Origin: Kitasatospora cheerisanensis KCTC 2395
Lineage (GTDB): Bacteria; Actinomycetota; Actinomycetes; Streptomycetales; Streptomycetaceae
Assembly: GCF_000696185.1 (NCBI RefSeq)
Contig: NZ_KK853997.1
Location: 6,385,415 to 6,440,181 of the forward strand
Direction: 5' to 3'
Length of the DNA stretch: 54,767 bases
Shown here: positions 51,036-54,767 of the stretch, one piece after another
Position numbering within the stretch: the first letter of the stretch is position 1
Layout: every line of letters begins with the position of its first letter
Made by a program: the position numbers and the translations under genes
Notes under the pieces: generated by a model
What the model was told of the DNA's origin: nothing
Databases searched by the model: none
What the model saw: the letters and a program-made list of their open reading frames with translations, nothing else

Positions 51036-52468
51036 TCGCCCTCCTCGGAGTCCAACAGCTCGAACACGTCCGGCAGCCGCCCCGCACCCCGGGCCAGCCG
51101 CTCCGCCCACCAGGCGCGACCCGCCGCCGGCAGCGTGTCCACCGGATCCACGTACGGGAACCGGCGGCCCAACTCGGCCTCGCCGCCCGCCGCTTCCGGC
51201 GAGCGCAGGTCGACCGCGGTGCGGTAGTTCTTGGTCCAGTACGAGATGCCGCGCTCCCGGTCGTAACCGACCGCGTGGTGCACCCAGCGCTTGCCGACGT
51301 GCGGCACGTCCGCCACCAGCCGCGGCGTCGCGTACCCCGGCAGGTAGCCGAGGATCGCCTCCTGGAGGCGCTGCGCCTCGGACAGCGGCAGCCGCCAGTG
51401 CTCGGCGTTCGGCACCACGTCGCACAGGTAGAAGTAGTACGGCAGGATGTTCGCCTCGCCCTGCAGCGCGAAGCACAGGTCGAGCAGCGCCGCCGGGGTG
51501 GCGTTCACCCCGCGCAGCAGCACGCCCTGGTTGCGGACGTCCCGCACCCCCGCGTCCAGCAGCGCCCGCGCCGCCTCCGCGACCAGCGGCGTCACCGACG
51601 CCGCGTGGTTGGCGTGGGTGTGCACCGCCAGGTTGACGGAGCGCCGGGCCGCCAGCCGCGCCACCCGCCGCACGCCCGCCAGCACCTTCGGCTGCAGCCA
51701 GTGCTGCGGCAGGCCGACCACCGCCTTGCTGGCCAGCCGGACGTCCCGCACCGACCCCAGCTCCAGCAGCCGCAGCAGGAACGACTCCAGCCGCGGCCAC
51801 GGCACGTTCGCCAGGTCGCCGCCCGACACCACCACGTCCCGCACCGACGGCGTCCGCTTCAGGTAGTCGAGCATCTGCTCCTCGCGGTCCGCCGGACGCA
51901 GCACCAGCCGCGCCTTCGCCACCTGCGGCGTCGACCGGCCCACCAGGTCCATCCGGGTGCAGTGCCCGCAGTACTGCGGGCAGGTGGACAGCAACTCGGC
52001 CAGCACCTTCGTCGGGTAGCGGTGCGTCAGCCCCTCCACCGCCCACATCTGCGCCTCGTGCAGCGAATCCCGCGCCGCCAGCGGATGGCTCGGCCACTGC
52101 GGATGCCGGTCCGAGCGCACCGGCAGCATGTAGCGCCGCACCGGATCCGCCAGGAACGCCGCCGTGAACGCCGCCGGCGACAACGGCGCGTCCGCCGCCA
52201 TGGTGTTCAGCATCTGCGGCGGCACCAGCACCGACATGGTCGCGAACCACCGCTGATCGGCGGCCAGTTCACGGTAGAACCGGTCGGTCAGCAGGGGCCC
52301 GAACACCTGCCGCAGCTGCCGCTCGTTCTGCACGCAGTGCGCCCGCTGCCACTGCGCGTCCCGCCACTGCTCGGCCGTCACCTCCCGCCAGCCCGGCAGC
52401 CGCCGCCAGTCCGGCTCCACCAACTCCCGCCGCAGGTACGCGTACGGCTGCGGAACCTGCCGGTGCAT
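51032..52468 (-). CDS. KamA-family radical SAM 2,3-aminomutase
   Basis: The gene encodes 478 aa from ATG 52468, which shares one base with the preceding TGA. The radical SAM cluster motif is STCPQYCGHCTRMD (C-x3-C-x2-C). Other KamA features are VVVSGGDLANVPW, VNLAVHTHANH, NQGVLLRGVNATP and NILPYYFYLCDVV. The PLP region reads DVPHVGKRWV, with one Lys but without the GGGGK of standard lysine 2,3-aminomutases, so substrate may differ. The family shifts an alpha-amino group to the beta position using SAM and PLP. In antibiotic clusters such enzymes supply beta-lysine, beta-arginine or similar units. Confidence 0.82.
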   Translation of the reverse strand: MHRQVPQPYAYLRRELVEPDWRRLPGWREVTAEQWRDAQWQRAHCVQNERQLRQVFGPLLTDRFYRELAADQRWFATMSVLVPPQMLNTMAADAPLSPAAFTAAFLADPVRRYMLPVRSDRHPQWPSHPLAARDSLHEAQMWAVEGLTHRYPTKVLAELLSTCPQYCGHCTRMDLVGRSTPQVAKARLVLRPADREEQMLDYLKRTPSVRDVVVSGGDLANVPWPRLESFLLRLLELGSVRDVRLASKAVVGLPQHWLQPKVLAGVRRVARLAARRSVNLAVHTHANHAASVTPLVAEAARALLDAGVRDVRNQGVLLRGVNATPAALLDLCFALQGEANILPYYFYLCDVVPNAEHWRLPLSEAQRLQEAILGYLPGYATPRLVADVPHVGKRWVHHAVGYDRERGISYWTKNYRTAVDLRSPEAAGGEAELGRRFPYVDPVDTLPAAGRAWWAERLARGAGRLPDVFELLDSEEGE

Positions 52469-54183
52469 CAGGAACGCGCCGCATCGTGCGCACCGGACGA
52501 CAGCAGGCCGGCGTGCCGGGTGCGCAGCTCGCGCTTCAGCACCTTGCCGGTCGGGCCGAGCGGGAACTCCTCGGCCGTGCACGCCACGTGCAGCGCCGCC
52601 AGCTCGGCCAGCCCCGCCTTCGCCAGCTCCGCGTTCGCCGCCGCCAGCAGCCCGTCCGCGGACGCCCCGTCCTGCAGCCGCACCACCGCGACCGGCCGCT
52701 GACCGCCGTCCGGGTGCGGCACGCCCACCACCGAGCAGTCCTGCACCCGATCGGCGCAGTCGGCGAGCAGCACCTCCTCCAACGGCAGGCTGTACACCGG
52801 CCCGTCCAGCGTGTCGATCACGTCCACCGTCCGGTCCAGGTGGAAGAACCGTCCCTCGCTGTCCCGGTACGCCACATCGCCCGTCAGCCAGAACCCGTCG
52901 CGCCGGAACGACTCCGTCAACCGCTCGTCGTTCCAGTACCCCGGCGTGATCGAGGGCGCGGCGACGGCCAGCAGGCCGACCGTCCCGTCCGGCACCTCCG
53001 CACCGTCCTCGTCCAGCACCGCGGCCCGCTCCACCACCTCCGACGGCTTCCCCACGCAGCGGTCGGCGCGCCCCGACTCCGGCGAGGTCACCTGCCCGAA
53101 CAGCGCCATGCCCATCTCGGAGGAACCCAGCCCGTCCACGAACTGCGAACCGGGCAGCGCCGCCTGCTCGGCCCGCTCCTGCGGCAGCAGCCACGGACGG
53201 ACCAACCCCGCCGGGCGCTCGCCGAGTTGGACCAGCCGCCGGATGTGCCCGTAGTGCGCGCTGTCGCCCGTGTTGAACCACGAGTGCACCTTCGCCGCAC
53301 CCGCGACCGGCAGCTCACCGGTCGCCAACTCGACGAAGGTGCGCGGGAACGAGGCCACCATGGTCGGCCGGAACGCCTCCATCACCGGCTCCACCGCCGC
53401 CCGCCGCCAGTCCGCCATCACCACCGTCGGCAGCCCCAGCAGCGTCGCTGTCAGGAAGTAGCTCAGGCCCCCCGCGTGGGTGTGCGGCATCAGGGACATC
53501 AGGCGGTCGTACGGCTCCGCCGGGAACCGCACCATCCGCGGCTGCTTCCCGTCCCAGAACTGACGGTGCGCCAGCATGGTCGACTTCGGCGTGCCGGTCG
53601 TCCCGGAGGAGTGGATCAGCGCCACGACGTCCTGCGCCGCGTGCCGGTACGGGTACGCCGCCGGCAGCGGCGCCGCGGCGGCGTCGAAGGCCTGCACCTC
53701 GGCCGTCAACGACAGGAAGCGCGGCCGCAGTCGGGGATCCTGCCGGTACGCCGACGCCAGCCGGGTGGTGTCGTCCGCGACCACGCCCACCACGCCCACG
53801 TGGCTCAGGTAGCGGACCATCACGTCGTGCCGCATCGCGTCGTTCACCAGCGCCGGCACCGCGCCCAGCGCGGTCAGCGCGAAGAAGTGCAGCAGCGGCT
53901 CCAGGCCCTCGGCGATCACCACGCCGACCGGATCGCCGGGCCGCACCCCGTTCGCGTGGTACCACGCCGCGTAGCGGTCGCGCAGCGCGACCAGGTCCAG
54001 CAGGCTGTGCCCGCGCAGCACCACCTGCCCGCGGTGGTCGAGCCGGTGGCTGAACGCGAACGGCACCGCGCGGTGCGGATTCGCCTCGACGGCGCGGTCG
54101 AGGAAGTTGCCCGCACCCAGGGTCGGGTCGGACATGAACCGCTCCCTGACGGGAAGCGGCGCGAGGGACGTCTGATCGGTCAT
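52468..54183 (-). CDS. ANL-superfamily acyl/aminoacyl adenylate ligase
   Basis: The gene encodes 571 aa from ATG 54183. ATP-binding P-loop is ALIHSSGTTGTPKSTMLAH. Core motifs are GSSEMGMALFG, SITPGYWNDE, GFWLTGDVAYRD and C-terminal GPTGKVLKREL with the catalytic Lys. It is a complete two-domain ANL enzyme. LMSLMPHTHAGGLSYFL is an unusual active-site-side segment. It may load the aminomutase product or its precursor. No carrier protein is encoded nearby, so the acceptor is likely CoA or an amine. Confidence 0.85.
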   Translation of the reverse strand: MTDQTSLAPLPVRERFMSDPTLGAGNFLDRAVEANPHRAVPFAFSHRLDHRGQVVLRGHSLLDLVALRDRYAAWYHANGVRPGDPVGVVIAEGLEPLLHFFALTALGAVPALVNDAMRHDVMVRYLSHVGVVGVVADDTTRLASAYRQDPRLRPRFLSLTAEVQAFDAAAAPLPAAYPYRHAAQDVVALIHSSGTTGTPKSTMLAHRQFWDGKQPRMVRFPAEPYDRLMSLMPHTHAGGLSYFLTATLLGLPTVVMADWRRAAVEPVMEAFRPTMVASFPRTFVELATGELPVAGAAKVHSWFNTGDSAHYGHIRRLVQLGERPAGLVRPWLLPQERAEQAALPGSQFVDGLGSSEMGMALFGQVTSPESGRADRCVGKPSEVVERAAVLDEDGAEVPDGTVGLLAVAAPSITPGYWNDERLTESFRRDGFWLTGDVAYRDSEGRFFHLDRTVDVIDTLDGPVYSLPLEEVLLADCADRVQDCSVVGVPHPDGGQRPVAVVRLQDGASADGLLAAANAELAKAGLAELAALHVACTAEEFPLGPTGKVLKRELRTRHAGLLSSGAHDAARS

Positions 54184-54334
54184 GGCGGTCTCCGGTCTTC
54201 CGAAGCAGGACTCGATGCCCGGGCACGCCCTCGTGCGGCGCGCGCCGGACCGGGGGAAATGCCCGACGAAAGGGAAGGTGGTGCTGGGGTGTGGGGCGGC
54301 GGGGGACCGCGTGGCGGAGCGCCCCCAGGGGTGG

Positions 54335-54690
54335 CTACGCGGAAAGGAGTTCGGCGGCGGCGCGGCGGCCCGAGCGGACGGCGCCCTCCAGCAGCCCGAA
54401 GAACTCGGTGCTGGTCTCGGTGCCCGCGAAGTGCACCAGGCCGTGCGGGGTGGTCAGCGTCGGCCCGAGCGCCGACCAGTCGCCCGGCCCGAACAGCGCG
54501 GCGTAACAGCCCTTGCTCCACCGCTCGTTGACCCAGTCGGTGACGTGGAACGCGAGCGGCTCCGGCAGCATCGGGAACAGCCGGGACGCCTGCGCGACCG
54601 CCGCCGCCCGCTGGTCCGCGGCCGGCAGCGCGGCGAAGGCGTGCGCCTCCGCGCCGGTGACGAACCCGGTCAGCACGCCCGGCGACCCCC
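54335..54690 (-). CDS. Flavin monoamine oxidase, C-terminal part (truncated by window end)
   Basis: The readable C-terminal part (about 118 residues) ends at TAG (complement of 54335-54337). GSPGVLTGFVTG, FHVTDWVNERWSKGCYAALFGPG and LVHFAGTETSTEFFGLLEGAVRSGRRAA are hallmarks of flavin amine oxidases; GTETS...G.LEGA is the FAD-binding C-terminal motif. Coding similarity is lost beyond about 54688, where the sequence becomes abnormal. It is 151 bp upstream of, and codirectional with, the operon. It may oxidise an amine of the pathway. Confidence 0.75.
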
Positions 54691-54767
54691 GTCCCGTGAG
54701 ACCTGGCCCAAGGGCACACAGGGGGATACGGGCGGGCGGGCGGGCGGGGGGGGGGGGGGGGGGGGGG
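54691..54767. other. Probable contig-end artefact with poly-G
   Basis: The amine oxidase frame loses family similarity here. The DNA becomes GGGC repeats and ends in an unbroken run of 22 G (54746-54767). AAGGGCACAC at 54710-54719 differs by one base from AAGAGCACAC of the common Illumina adapter. Poly-G is the no-signal call of two-colour chemistry. It is treated as not genomic. Confidence 0.65.

Overview
The window is very GC-rich actinobacterial DNA. Gene content and style point to Streptomycetaceae (Streptomyces, Kitasatospora or a close relative): GTG starts, short start/stop overlaps, WXG100-like operons, SUKH immunity proteins and a fused assimilatory nitrate reductase. No tRNA, rRNA, CRISPR array or transposase was seen.

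Region 1 (1-36850) holds two paralogous copies of a type VII/ESX-like effector locus. Each copy runs A (WXG100/PPE-like, Gly-rich), B (repeat-bearing WXG100 protein), C (giant effector). Copy 1 has the 3' end of A (1-189), B (232-2061) and C1 (2065-14312, about 4,083 aa). Three overlapping putative immunity genes follow: a SUKH-like/YwqJ-like deaminase fusion, a second SUKH-like protein and an Imm35/YrhB-like protein (14449-16620). Copy 2 starts after a regulatory gap with two palindromes. It has a small WXG100-like protein (17059-17675), A (17822-20116), B (20155-21099) and C2 (21103-36850, about 5,249 aa). No secretion ATPase is in the window.

The C proteins look like MARTX-style multi-warhead toxins built on an ESX-type N-terminus. 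C1 carries two TraB/Tiki/ChaN/EreA-like domains, three near-identical papain-fold glutamine-deamidase (Tox-PL) modules, a CNF1-like Cys/His domain and a C-terminal YwqJ-like deaminase. C2 carries an HEFSH zinc-metallopeptidase domain, the same CNF1-like domain, a divergent papain-like domain, an OTU-like cysteine protease, and six tandem beta-rich modules of about 245 aa that I do not recognise. Basic NLS-like patches lie between the C2 warheads. Deubiquitinase-like and deamidase domains next to such patches suggest eukaryotic targets; this is inference.

Region 2 (36996-45376) is more ordinary. It holds a PaaI-type thioesterase with its own promoter, a nitrate reductase fused to a CysJ-like flavoprotein reductase, an ABC-2 exporter (ATPase and permease, minus strand) and a divergent NarL-type two-component system.

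Region 3 (45434 to the end, minus strand) is a tightly coupled biosynthetic-type operon. In transcription order: flavin amine oxidase (truncated by the window end), ANL ligase, KamA-type radical SAM aminomutase, ATP-grasp ligase, PaaK/CoF-synthetase-like ligase, MFS exporter, SDR and a second PaaK-like ligase. No carrier protein, NRPS or PKS is present. This suggests a carrier-independent pathway to a beta-amino-acid-derived small molecule.

Sequence quality: seven genes are broken by apparent single-base deletions, about 19 in all and always -1. Nearly all can be placed in short C or G runs; the likeliest cause is sequencing or assembly error. The coordinates below span the restored genes. 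The right end (about 54691-54767) ends in a 22-base poly-G and looks like a contig-end artefact.
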